Under the pieces are notes generated by a model, which did no database searches, was not told the origin of the DNA, and saw nothing but the letters and a program-made list of their open reading frames with translations. A stretch of DNA of 64,000 nucleotides from Leptodontidium sp. MPI-SDFR-AT-0119. Lineage: Eukaryota > Ascomycota > Leotiomycetes > Helotiales > Leptodontidiaceae. Every line of letters begins with the position of its first letter. Position 1 is the first letter of the stretch. The stretch covers positions 248,001 to 312,000 of the forward strand of contig JAHLEZ010000007.1 of NCBI GenBank assembly GCA_020726505.1, given 5' to 3'. This document shows positions 44,666 through 55,363 of the stretch, piece after piece. A program made the translations under genes and the position numbers.

Positions 44666-46906
44666 CTACTTCTTTGCCTTCCAGATGATCTCCAGTAGAT
44701 CTTGCTTTGAGCGTGATTTGTACCTCTCATCATTCACCCCCTTTTGTCGTTGTTTAGTCGTATGGGAAAGAATAGCGTCATTGAAATCTAAGCTGATTGC
44801 TCCTATCCGTGCTCTCATCACGAGAACTTTTCTTGGTGGAAGACCAGCAGCGCTCGGCCGGGAAGTAAATATATGTTCGAAAGCCGGCCGAATCAATGTG
44901 ACTGTGGTGGCTTTCAGATAGTTTTTCGTTATTGGCTCCTCTGGAACCTTCTCGTAGAACTTGTCTCCCTCGAATTGTGTGTGATAGGAGATCCGTTTTG
45001 TTGTTGACTGCCATGACCAAGACGGGCGATAATGCTCCTCTGATGCAAGGGACACATCCTCGCTTTCTGACTCAACTTCATTGTCTCGTCGATGGATGAA
45101 CCACTGCAGTTGGACATACAGCAATTTCGACCACATGCCGTACAGATAATCGTCACCGCTTGCCTTCGCGGTCTCACTCACAATACCCTGAATTGCCACG
45201 AAGCGATCCGTCTTGACGGTGAAGTTCAGTTTGGAGTACGCCTCCACAATCTTCATCCATCGACGCACCACTTTCGTGGGCTTGTCAAGATAGTTATCAG
45301 ATCGGCCGCTCTCGAAATTGGATCCAATAGTCTTTTCCTGGTCTTCAAAACCAGGCATCTCGGAAATGGTACTCTGTCGGCATTGCCAAAACCATTGGGT
45401 CTTGCCAAAATGCAGGTAGCGATGAGAAAGTAGTCGTTCTTGCATCACCCACCCGCGAGAGTATAGCTCACTGTGATTGACTTCCTGGTCGAATCCTTCA
45501 GGTGGCAGGGATACCGAGAATGTCCCATTTGGCTTGTCCCAAGATTCAAGTCTGAAAGGTAGTTCAATTGACTGCGAAATGGCGCTGCGATCTCCAAACA
45601 GTCCAATCGAGGGGTTGTCTGAAGAACCAGTAGCCGCGATCGTGAGAACACAGTCCCCATACACCCTCCCCATGCTCTTGGCTTCTTTCTCCCAGTCATC
45701 AAGATTCGACAGAGGGTCGGTGGGGTCGTGCTGGATGATGCAGAGTGCGTCGATCCAAAGATATGGTATTCCAAGTTTGCGGCATAACGAGACTGCATCA
45801 CTGAAGATTCTGGTGCCTGTATGCGGGCCGAAGTCCAACTTCGTCTTGTTGGATTCCAAAGTTTGCCTCGTCGTGATAATCTGAGAATCTGGACTCCAGC
45901 GATAGCTCAGTGAAGCATACACCCCACTCCGCCCACCTGTCTCCTGAAGAAAAGGGCCAGTCTTGCCATGGTCTTCATACTGCGTTACCACAACCCTAGT
46001 TGGGAGAACGGAGCTAGGTAGAGATTTCGGTATTGTCACATTGTGAGAAAGCATCGTAGATGTACTTGATGACACTTGGTTGTTAAGTCGACATTGAGTG
46101 TGTCTTTCATTACAGGATTGAAGAATTCTCCTAATCTTTACGATGTTGCTTTCGCTATCTGCGAAGGCATCTAGGAAATGCCGGTCGATGTGTGTCGAAG
46201 CTGGACTACCTGCCAGGAAATTAACATTAGCCATACAGGACCTACGCTATGTGCTTTGAATCTCATTCACCTATAGATGCAGATAGGAGTAGGTCTGCGG
46301 TATCATCACAGTCATGCCACTGAAATATCAAATGTGTCAACTTTCCTTCCCGCTCATCATCATCCAATCCATATTCAGAGCCCATATCTTGAATCGTGTG
46401 TACCCCCAATGGGGAGCTATCGGAGGAGGCGACGATGCCATTCTCAGCTTTTCGATATTGGGTCTGAGTGCTCTGACCAGTAGCCGACAAAGATCGCAAC
46501 TCTCAGCTGGCGTCTCGAGATCTTGAGTGCTGTGATGGTGGCCCCCAGTAGCATCTGTGACGGCATCGTTTCGCATAATGTCTGTATTTCCTGCACGTTT
46601 CAAACTTCCAATGGTGAGTTTGCTGCAATAATTACAGAGTCCATCTTGCTTATAGATCGTGTCCTCAGAAGTCTTCGCTGTTTGCTGAAAACTCGCGGCG
46701 TCCCAGGGGACCCGGGATGGTCCTACCCGCATGTCCAGACGTGTAGTCTTTTGCAGATTACTGCGTGGCAACATGAATTCAGTTCTGGGAAAGACTTTTG
46801 GTTTCGAACGCTGAGCAACAGCTGAGGAGCCTTCGCCATTCTCTACTCTTGGATTATCGAGCATCCTCCTGATCCAGTCGACATCAGATATTCCGTCAGA
46901 TTCCAT
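44666..46906 (-). pseudogene. HET-domain gene with one frame break
   Basis: Exon 1 (46906-46271) begins MESDGISDVDW and carries LCNYCSKLTIGSL and SCDLCRLLVRAL, the CxxC/CxLC pair common before this HET subclass. In the strand sense, the frame ends at a TGA (46339-46337), while the +1 frame continues through LTHLIFQWHDCDDTADLLL to a good donor at 46270. The 61-bp intron and exon 2 (46209-44666) fit that second frame exactly. Exon 2 has YASLSYRWSPDSQ, LGIPYLWIDALCIIQHD, WEKEAKSMGRVYGDCVLTIAAT, SRGWVMQERLLS and TQWFWQCR, a complete HET domain, then a C-terminal part ending EIIWKAKK. One missing base near 46355-46372, in a GAT-repeat, explains all. It may be a real pseudogene, a phase-variable allele or a sequence error. 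An internal start at 46234 would give 522 residues without the N-terminal part. Confidence 0.8.
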
Positions 46907-48364
46907 GGCTGAGAGGTAGTTGGTTGTCTAATATTCTGACGGCTCAATTCATACATTCTAAGATATTCCCAGAAGAATTTGATGTTGGGCTTTTGCTCTT
47001 GGGGTTTTTGAATAGAGGAGCACTTTCAGAACTGTCGTTGAGAAGAGGCTCTGCTTGCCGAGGTTTCAGTTTCAGCTGCAGCCACAACAAAGCACTTTGG
47101 ATATGCTTCAATAAATTGCTCGGGTGACTAGAGTAGATCTGCTATACTTTGATCTAGAAAGCTTTGAAGGTTCAAGGAGTAACATCATTTTACCATTAAA
47201 TTCGTTGCATTGATTTCCCCCCTTTTTTTTTCGCCTCATGCTTCATGTCTGAAAGCAGACTCCTGTCATAACCCCCGGCAAACGGCCATACAACAAGAGA
47301 CTGAAAAGTGCATGATGCCAGATATGGTTATGGAATAGGAAATATTGCCTACACAGATCTAGGCTAATAGAGTTGTGGTAGGAAGCCAATCCGAGGCATA
47401 AAGTTCTGCTGGTCTTGGCCTAGACGATATTTGCAACAGAAATTTAAGCAGACCGGAATGATGAATTCATCACCTTCCACAATGAGTGACCTTGTACATG
47501 AGATCAGGAGGTCGGATGGTTGACATACATGTAGATTCAGCTATCTGGTATTTCGCTCAATTTCGGAAGCTATGCGAGAAGCAGACCTAACCCATGAACG
47601 ATGTCAAAATAGCATTTTGATAAGCGACTCAGCTACTCACACCAGTAGTTCGAAATCAACGATAATAACTCACCTACCTCACAAGAAAGATTGAGTTGTT
47701 GAGATTGTCTTCATTCCCTAGGTCGTTTCGCAATTTTGGTGGACATGTGACACATAACCAGGTCTACAGAATGCCAGCCCTTTAATTTTTGGTTTGGAGA
47801 CTGGCAATAGAGCTTTGGTTGATTTGCAAATCTCATCCTGGGGTTTGAATGCTCTCCACAAATCGTTGCAAGGCCAGCAGTGTGCTTCGCCCCATTTCTT
47901 AAAGTGGACGAGCCTTGCAGTTGATTCAGTTTGAAATTTGCCTTGCAGCCGACTCTTCTTCTGCATCCCCATAGTCTGGTGTTGTTATTCGATCGTACCT
48001 TTCAAATCTCACTAAGGTAGGATCATGTCATGCTCTCCAATCCATATAGTTTGACAGGATACTTTTCGACCAAGAAGTTTAGAGAGCTCTATTCATGGAC
48101 ATGAGATAAAATGACGAGTAGACTCCTCAAGCGCGGTATGCTGTGAAAGTGCGTTTCTTCGGCCGAAACTTACGGTGGGAATGGGATTTGTCGTGATAAT
48201 GGATTTGAAGGCTGTGGGGCATGAAATGCAGAGCCTCCCATTCTTGGGGCCACCAAAGTGCAACCTTGGTCAGTTTAAATCTCTCAATTTTGAAGTATAA
48301 GTATTGAATTCCCTTCCGTTAATCTGGCTTCCTCAGTATCCTCTACCTCCATCCTTTCAGTACC
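46907..48364. other. Intergenic region
   Basis: 1.46 kb between the HET gene and the amidase remnant, with a T-run near 47222-47231. A minus-strand open frame (47972-47718) has no recognisable motif. AGTATAAGTATTG near 48294-48306 may be the old amidase promoter. Confidence 0.5.
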
Positions 48365-49200
48365 ATGTTTTCCTCAGCTGTCAAGTTGGGCTTTGGAGTC
48401 ATCCTGCTCACGGCCCAGGCCAATGCTGGAAGCTACAAAGCTAGGAGCACTATCAATGTCGACGATATCTTCTACTACGTCCCAGGTGCCCCAGTATCAA
48501 GTTTAAATATTGGATGGGGCCAACTGAAGAGTGCTGTAACTCCAGGGGGAGATCTGATTCCGTTGACAGTGATGAGCGGGGACTTGGCAACATTTGATGC
48601 CAGCGTCCTGAGAAGGGAAGTCGAAAAGTACAGGGCAACGGACGATGTCTTCAGTCTAGGTTTTCTTCAATGTATGTGTTTCCCTCCAAGCCTTGTAATT
48701 GATAACTAAACTTTTCAAAGCAATCTACGTCGCCTCTACGACTACGGGAACACTTAATAGTTGTCTAACATTCACCCTTACGGAGTTTGGAACAAGCTAT
48801 TCATGGTTTCACCCTCTGGCTCCTCTTGCAAAACAGCAATTAGCTGTTCGAGGACAATTCCACCAGGTCCCTATTTTCTCCACGCGTATACCGGGGATGT
48901 TTACCAGGCTTGGAGATTGTACTCAGACTACGAGGGAGCGTTCGCGGAGGGGACGATTGCCGTGGCTGATGGAAACTTCAGCACTTTGTCAGCTTCAATT
49001 TCCGTCAGTCAAATCGCCAAGCCAATTCAATCATCACTGACAGATCACAGGGGGTACAATCACCAACAATTGGCGTCCCATCTCTGTACTACACAAAAAC
49101 GAAATTTCAACTTTTGGCGGGTGCGTTTGACCTCGCTAATGACCTAGACTTTATGCCAACACAATATCAAATTGAATCCCATTGAAAGTAGAGAAAACTA
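48365..49200 (+). pseudogene. Secreted amidase gene, decayed 5' remnant
   Basis: ATG at 48365 gives a signal peptide (MFSSAVKLGFGVILLTAQANA) and a region typical of the N-terminal extension of secreted fungal amidases (amidase signature family). Exon 1 ends 48671, a 49-bp intron (48672-48720) follows and exon 2 reads SIYVASTTTGT. Then the frame shifts near 48755 to [28 protein letters not shown] and [14 protein letters not shown], and shifts again near 49050 to [19 protein letters not shown]. There the resemblance stops: the Lys-Ser-Ser catalytic core is absent and the next gene ends at 49290. So this is a truncated pseudogene. The family call rests on the remembered order of these blocks and is moderate. 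Confidence 0.6.
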
Positions 49201-49289
49201 TGGCTACGCAAAATTCATCGAAAATCAAAATCTACGCCATCCCCCGGCCCTCTCGATTTCGGAGCCCATATGCCAAATGTTGTCCAGCT

Positions 49290-50441
49290 CTAAATCTCTG
49301 ATGCCTCCTTCCCCTTCGATGGAGGTGGCCCAGAGTACGACGCATCCCCAGCTGGCGTCTGGACAGAAAGTCTGGCACGTTCCGCCTCCCAATCGATGTC
49401 CTTACCAGGATTGCCTTGATCATTTGGCACCATGCAGATTGGTTTCAAAGCCTCCAAAATGCTTTTCTCGATCATGTTCGAGACCGGCACATCAACATCA
49501 ATATGAAAGCTGTGGATGTTGGCACTCAACCCGTTATAAAGCAAACTTCCATAATTCTTGACGGCATCTCGTGAAGTTCCATCGAGCGTGATCATAAGCT
49601 TTGCGAGTGGGTGCGAAGGATCCGGAATAGGAATTGGGTATTGCTTGGGTGTCTTGCCCTTCTTCTTCTCCAGGGAAGGAACAGCAGCATCGAAACATTC
49701 GTTCCAGAAGTTTTGCCATCGAGCAGTTGCAGATGCCCCTTTTGCATCCGGACCGGGTAAATTTTCTAGCACATGACGAAATGACAAGCTTGCGATGATT
49801 TGCTTCTGCTTTTCGAGTTGGATTTTGAGATCATCGATTTGGGTTCGCAAGATCGACTCTCCATGCAGAGTTCCGATGCGGTAGTATTCTCGAATTTCAG
49901 CGATGTTTTGAGCAGGATGGAGAGACGGGTTTGGGATTCCGATCTGGTGGCACAAACTTTCCAGAGTCGCACAGATCTTCCTCCACACTGGGTTTCTCCC
50001 GTGAACCTTGGAGGCGCAGGTCGTTATGATTCGCGCTATCGCCTTGAAATTTGGATACTCCTTATAATGATATCGATTTTGGGCTTCAACAAGTGCAGCC
50101 TCGACACTGAACTCTAGTTCCCCTTGATCCATCTTATTCCAGAACTCACAAGCAATCAGTCTCCCAAATATCAGGGTGATATCCTTTGACCACTTCGGAG
50201 TCATGATTTTCCAATCTCTTTCCAGAGTCTCCAACTCCAGCTCATCCAACAACAGCGAAGATATCCAATCTCTTGCCAGTGCCCACTTCTCAATCTCCTT
50301 GGGTGTTTCTTTGGTGTGGTTGGCAGCGAGATAAGGATACAGAAAGTTTTCGAAGTGGCCCATGTGTTCCTCTGCTGGGACTACGTATTCAAATCCCCAG
50401 TCCTGAATCGACGGCGCGTATGAGCTTGGATTGTTATCCAT
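49290..50441 (-). CDS. Unrecognised 383-residue protein with coiled coil
   Basis: An intronless open frame of 383 residues starting MDNNPSSYAPSIQDW. No family is recognised. The N-terminal 200 residues are helical and rich in Trp and acidic residues (EIEKWALARDWISSLLLDEL; TLERDWKIMTPKWSKD). A predicted coiled coil (ILRTQIDDLKIQLEKQKQ) lies near residues 200-225. The second half has KKKGKTPKQYPIPIPDPSHP and a conserved-looking stretch DAVKNYGSLLYNGLSANIHS. There is no signal peptide or membrane helix. Codon usage and length support a real gene. It sits in the region of HET and amidase decay, so it may be a lineage-specific accessory gene. Function is not proposed. Confidence 0.65.
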   Translation of the reverse strand: MDNNPSSYAPSIQDWGFEYVVPAEEHMGHFENFLYPYLAANHTKETPKEIEKWALARDWISSLLLDELELETLERDWKIMTPKWSKDITLIFGRLIACEFWNKMDQGELEFSVEAALVEAQNRYHYKEYPNFKAIARIITTCASKVHGRNPVWRKICATLESLCHQIGIPNPSLHPAQNIAEIREYYRIGTLHGESILRTQIDDLKIQLEKQKQIIASLSFRHVLENLPGPDAKGASATARWQNFWNECFDAAVPSLEKKKGKTPKQYPIPIPDPSHPLAKLMITLDGTSRDAVKNYGSLLYNGLSANIHSFHIDVDVPVSNMIEKSILEALKPICMVPNDQGNPGKDIDWEAERARLSVQTPAGDASYSGPPPSKGKEASEI

Positions 50442-51154
50442 GGCTGAGGATGTGGTATCGTTAGTTTCTTATAGTAGTGCGTCGGGATCTCGCAAAGGTA
50501 TCCCGAGATAGACCGAAAGGGTGATTACACGAGATTCGAATGAAAACGGTTGATGCAGAAAGTGTGAAGATGTTTTTGAACATGTCTTTGAATATCTTCG
50601 TACGTATCCATTTATATTGCTCTCATTATACTGGACTACAAAGCCATGGGATGACGATGGCTACATACAGGGTCGGTACTACATGACTTTTGACAGTCTC
50701 GAATGACTTCAAGGTCAAAAATGATGTCCAATCAAACAACAAATACTGACTCTGAATTCAAAGAGGTAAAATATATGGCCGAACTCTGCTGAAGACATGA
50801 GTAACTTACCTGTGACTCACGAGACCAACAGCACAGGCACAACTCATAGCTTACCTCCTACTTCGATGCAACAGTATCACATGATACTGCGCCCTCGCCA
50901 CATTGGATGCTTAACAGATGGCACTTGCATCTAGAATTACATGGCATACAAAAGACATTCGACTGAGTGAAAACTCATCCCCTACATGGCACGTCAGGGG
51001 TTGAATGAAACAAACTTAGAGCGGCAAAAACGATCATGCGAGACCTGTCGCTGACGTGTAAGTTGCCATGCCTGTTTGACTTGAGAGCCGAAATTTTTGA
51101 TTTTGGACCGCTCTTAATTTACGAACATCGTTCTGGCAATGCTTGCATCACGAA
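50442..51154. other. Intergenic region
   Basis: 713 bases between two minus-strand genes: promoter of the coiled-coil gene and 3' flank of the lactonase gene. Nothing else recognised. Confidence 0.5.
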
Positions 51155-52468
51155 TCACTCATCCCAAATCGTAGCCACAACAGCAGTACTAAGCGTAATA
51201 CTAGCCCCCTCCCCAACAATCTTCCCACTAGCCAAATCCCTCTGCCAGATAATAACCGTGAAGTTATTCTGATGACCAACGGCCAGCAAGTCACCCTTCT
51301 TATTCAGGGAGAACTGTCTTGGCGACCAGCCTCCAGAGGGAGCAAGTTGAACAAGCTTCAGGGTTCCGTTGGCCTGGATTGAGAAGGTAGAGAGTGTGTC
51401 TGTCGGTCCGGTTTGAGCGACGAAAGAGACGTCTCGGTTGGAGACGATGACGAATTTCTTGTCAGGCTAGGTCTAGTCAGTTCTCTGAATTAAAAATAAC
51501 TGCGTTGGAAAATGGGAGCCCATGAAATATGGGCTTGGATGGGACATACAGTTATCTCAATTTCACTAGTTGGCGCTGTCTGAGGTGCCCTCTCGTTCCC
51601 GACACCTAGGGATGGGATGTCGAAAACCTTCTTCCAGCTCAATCCCACGTCCGTATAAGTTACTTCATACGAATAAACCTTCTGGCTCAGCTCTCCCACG
51701 AAGATGTAATACAACTTCTTTGATTTGGGAGCAGTCCAGAAGCGACCATGGCGAGGACCGACACCGGCTTCGGTCAGAAGTTGCGAGACTTCCGTTACCG
51801 GGGCCATGGTCTCGACGTCGTAGGTGTAGACGCGAACCATGTCGCCGCCGAGGTCGTTCATGACGAGGAACTTGCCTGTTGGGTCAGGTTGCACTTGGTG
51901 TAGGTAGGAGCGGTCCTGACGGAGAGGGATGGGACCTGTTGCTGAGATGGTGGGGAAGAAAGATTGGAGAGGTCCATTGAGTTGACCATCATCGCTGATT
52001 CCGATTATGGATGCGGCGCTGCGATTGCTGGATTGCGATATGTGTGAATACACATTCCATGCTGAATAGTGGGTTGACTTACTAGTGGACTGTGGCGAGC
52101 CCCCTATTGCCTCCCTTGGCACCAAAGAAACTAGCCCAAACACCAGAGGCGGGAACAGGAATTCTCGCTAAACGGGTCAAGTTACCGTTCGTATCAATAT
52201 CGAACGAATTCATCGATCCGTTGACAGAAGAGGAGCTGGCGCGGTCCATGCAGTACAAGATACGGTTATGAGAATCGAGATTCAGCGCCGCAGGGTTGCT
52301 GGCGCATTCGTTTGTCCATGATGAGATGGCAAGGTTGGATGCGTTTCCGGAGCCGGTGAGGGATAGCGTGGTGAGGTTGCCGTTGGTGCAAGCTACGTAG
52401 AGGTTTGTCGCGCTTGTGACTGTTGCGAAGAGCGCTGCATGAAGCAGAGCTTTCGAAATGGAGCTCAT
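51155..52468 (-). CDS. Secreted seven-bladed beta-propeller lactonase family protein
   Basis: Three exons: 52468-52083, 52027-51550, 51466-51155, giving 391 residues with matching phases. A signal peptide (MSSISKALLHAALFATVTSA) is followed by repeated beta-propeller blades with NLYVACTNGNLTTLSL, LNLDSHNRILYCMDR, HQVQPDPTGKFLVMNDLGGD, VGPRHGRFW and GGWSPRQFSLNKKGDLLAVG. These match the lactonase (6-phosphogluconolactonase/carboxymuconate cyclase-like, PF10282-type) family. The conserved HxxxxDPTGKF and GPRH motifs probably hold the metal or active site. Being secreted, it is unlikely to serve the pentose phosphate path; substrates of secreted fungal members are not known. Several N-glycosylation sites (NLT, NGS, NRS, NFT) fit secretion. 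Confidence 0.87.
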
Positions 52469-55363
52469 GTTGAAGTTGGGGAGACGAACGAGTGTGAGTG
52501 TGAGTCCTGAAGAGGCAAAGAGCGTGAGAAGGAAAAGTAATCAACAACAACGGCGAAGACAATGAGAAGAAATAGCAAACACCCACCCTGCCGGATATGT
52601 ACCCGCACGGTACTCCTGTTGTTCCATGAATGGGATGAAATGAACCTCACATATTTGACATCCTTGGCAACTCTATTTAGACTTCGCCAATCACAAGAAT
52701 TCTCTTTCCCCAGACTCCACAGCCCCCTTTCCAATTTCGGACTACGCAGTCATCCGGAAAACATGGATAAAAATACACAATATTTAGGTTTTCCGGATTT
52801 CTTGAATTTGTGATTCCAACCGAAAGTTTCCGGCTGCCCCGCCCCAAAACCCAAAGGCTGCCTAAAGAAGTGAGGTCATTTTAAAGTAGCAAGGCCCTGT
52901 AAATCTCACCAGATTAACACCTTACCAATTGCACTCGTTCTCGTACATCGCATTCAGCCCACAGATAAACAAACCAAACAAGGAAGGTCCCTCGAACACG
53001 TTGGCGAGTGTGTCGGATCAAACAAACAAGATTTCTCGATGGAGGTTTAAGGAAATCGCCAAACTGGATCAAGACGGTGCGATGAGTGATCCATTTACGA
53101 TGCCTTTTTTTGCATGCTTTCGCGGGGGTTTTACACCAGGGGTTTGTAGTACCCCTATTTTAACCGAGGCCGAAGGGAGATGGGGACGGAGATGGAGATG
53201 GATGTGGACAGTGTAATGCAGGCTACTCTCTTTATTCAGTGGACTGAAAATGGGGCTATTTACTTCTAGAGTACATTTCCTGCACCTGACGTCATCGCTT
53301 TCTTCGTGGGATGGACTCTGCCCAGGCCCCCCAAAATTCCTTTGTGAACCCATCGTTGATCCCACAGAGAAAGCGAGTCGGGAGCGAGTTTTTCGCTTAA
53401 TAAACTTAAAGAGCTTACCTCCCTAAGTACTCGTATATCTTAATCGAACCCCATCAGTAAAAAATATTCTAGATTATTCACAGATCGGGACTCGATATGC
53501 TCTCGATTACCTTTGATCAAGCCTCTTTTGATAGAGATTTTCTTTAGTTACCTTACTTTGCTGTTGTAATTTTAATTCGACGTTATGTAGAACGCACCAT
53601 CACGAGTCCAAATCCAGAGGAAAAGTGCACCGAAGCATGAACAACCCCTTCTAGGTACATCTACAGTACTTAATTAGGAACCTTTTCCATTTATAACGCA
53701 CTTAGCCCAAGAATTGACCCGTCCATGAATCCAGTAAAAAAGTCATGAGTCGGGTCGGGTCAGCCTGAAACCCGCTACAGCACAACCCACCAAACCGAGC
53801 CCTCTTCACTAAATGTTTTCTCGCAGCATGTACCCCTCCCAAACAAAAGCGATGTGAAGAAAATACGTCAATCAATTGAGGTCAGTATTAAGCGCAAGTT
53901 TTTTTTTCTGGAAAGCTCAGCTATTCCAGGAGATTTTCACTCAATCGAGACAGGCTGCCGCCGATCGACGGATAAGTAATCAAAATTCCCAGCCCACTGT
54001 ATATACATGACCGCAAATTAGCGCAGGTGCAAGTATCTAAAATGAGAGTCCTCTTCATTAGCAAACACCTCTCCCTTCCCTCCTATAATAAATCTCTCTC
54101 GGGTCCTGGAGCCGGTTCAGCAGAGCATTAAGTTTGGGGGCCTAAATTGTGCTGTGTTAGAATAGGATCCTCAGCAAAGCAAACTTCGCAACCCAAGGGG
54201 ATCCGTTTCAGGGCACACCCTTGATCATCCGTCTCCAGCTCCCAGGTGCCGCCGTAGTGGCGGCGTTCGGATGTCTGGGATTTTCCCTTTGCCTTTTCCT
54301 TTAGCGGGGATGAGGCGCCGGGAAATGGATGGTCAAACGTCGATACGATATAAGGATTGGCGATATTATTATCAAGATGACGTAAATTTACAATTCAGCC
54401 CAGGTTTTCGAGAGAGAGGGAAGGAGGGGGGTGACGAAACAGCGAAACAAACACTGGCACTTAAATCTGAACACACTTTTTCTTGTGTTCGGAGCTACCA
54501 AGGTAGAGGTGAATCTTATCCGATCACTGATCGCTCGAAGCAGCGCTAGTGAACTTCCTTTCTCTGCGCACTCCTAATGCACAGCCCTTTTCCGGAACAC
54601 CTACTGGAATAGGGAGTTGACAGATATGTAAACCCGGTAGGAGGAAAAACAAGATGGATTGTCAGCTGCAGTTGGCAATCGCTGCTGTGTGACAGTGAGA
54701 TACTCCATCCAGTACAGTACGGCGGACCAGCAGAAAGATACTTGGGATAAGTCGCCAAGCACGATTAATCTGGAAATACCCACAAAAGCAACCAGAGCTT
54801 CCTGCCCCTTCAAGCACAGAACGATGGAGACACGCATAGTGCTGGGAGCTTGGCGGCAACCACGACAATGACGATAGTTTCCATACCTAGGTATTTATTT
54901 AACAGCAATTTATCTCTAGTAGCGGTCCAATGACGAGCTGATGGATGGTGCTGCGTGCATCGCATGAGAGGCCAAGCAAAACCATCGAGCTTGAGGGGCT
55001 GTGAGCGTGAGGGAACCTGAGTCAAGGTTTCTCGCATATTTTATGCAAAACGTGGAACAAGACGTATTTAGGCACTCGGAGTCCGATGGGATGGGATGAG
55101 ATGAGATGAACGATGTTTTGGCTTTTTTCCTTTTTTTGTGGAGAGGGATCAACCCTCGAATTTACATGGTTTGGTTCTAGATTTCTTAGCACCTGCTTGT
55201 CCTGAGTGAGTGGAACCTTAGGAAGTAACTTTCTGGCAGAAGCTGGTGATGGGGAAAGGGATATAAGAATGGCGTCCTGTCTTCCGTTGAGAGAGGCCCC
55301 TCTTTTTCTTTTGGGACATCAAGGCCTTTCACTCTTTTTGCCTGCTTCACAACAAATCCAACC
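52469..55363. other. Large divergent intergenic region
   Basis: 2.9 kb between the lactonase (minus) and the FAD oxidase (plus). It contains GT/CA-rich leader sequence near 52490, a GGGTCGGGTCGGGTCAG run near 53751-53766, a T-run near 53898-53908 and GGGATGGGATGAGATGAG near 55088-55108. No gene, RNA or mobile element is recognised despite several short open frames. Confidence 0.5.
55261..55267 (+). promoter_or_regulatory. TATA-like box of the FAD oxidase gene
   Basis: GATATAAGAA lies about 100 bp before the ATG at 55364, a usual distance for fungal TATA-driven genes with a short leader. Motif only. Confidence 0.4.
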
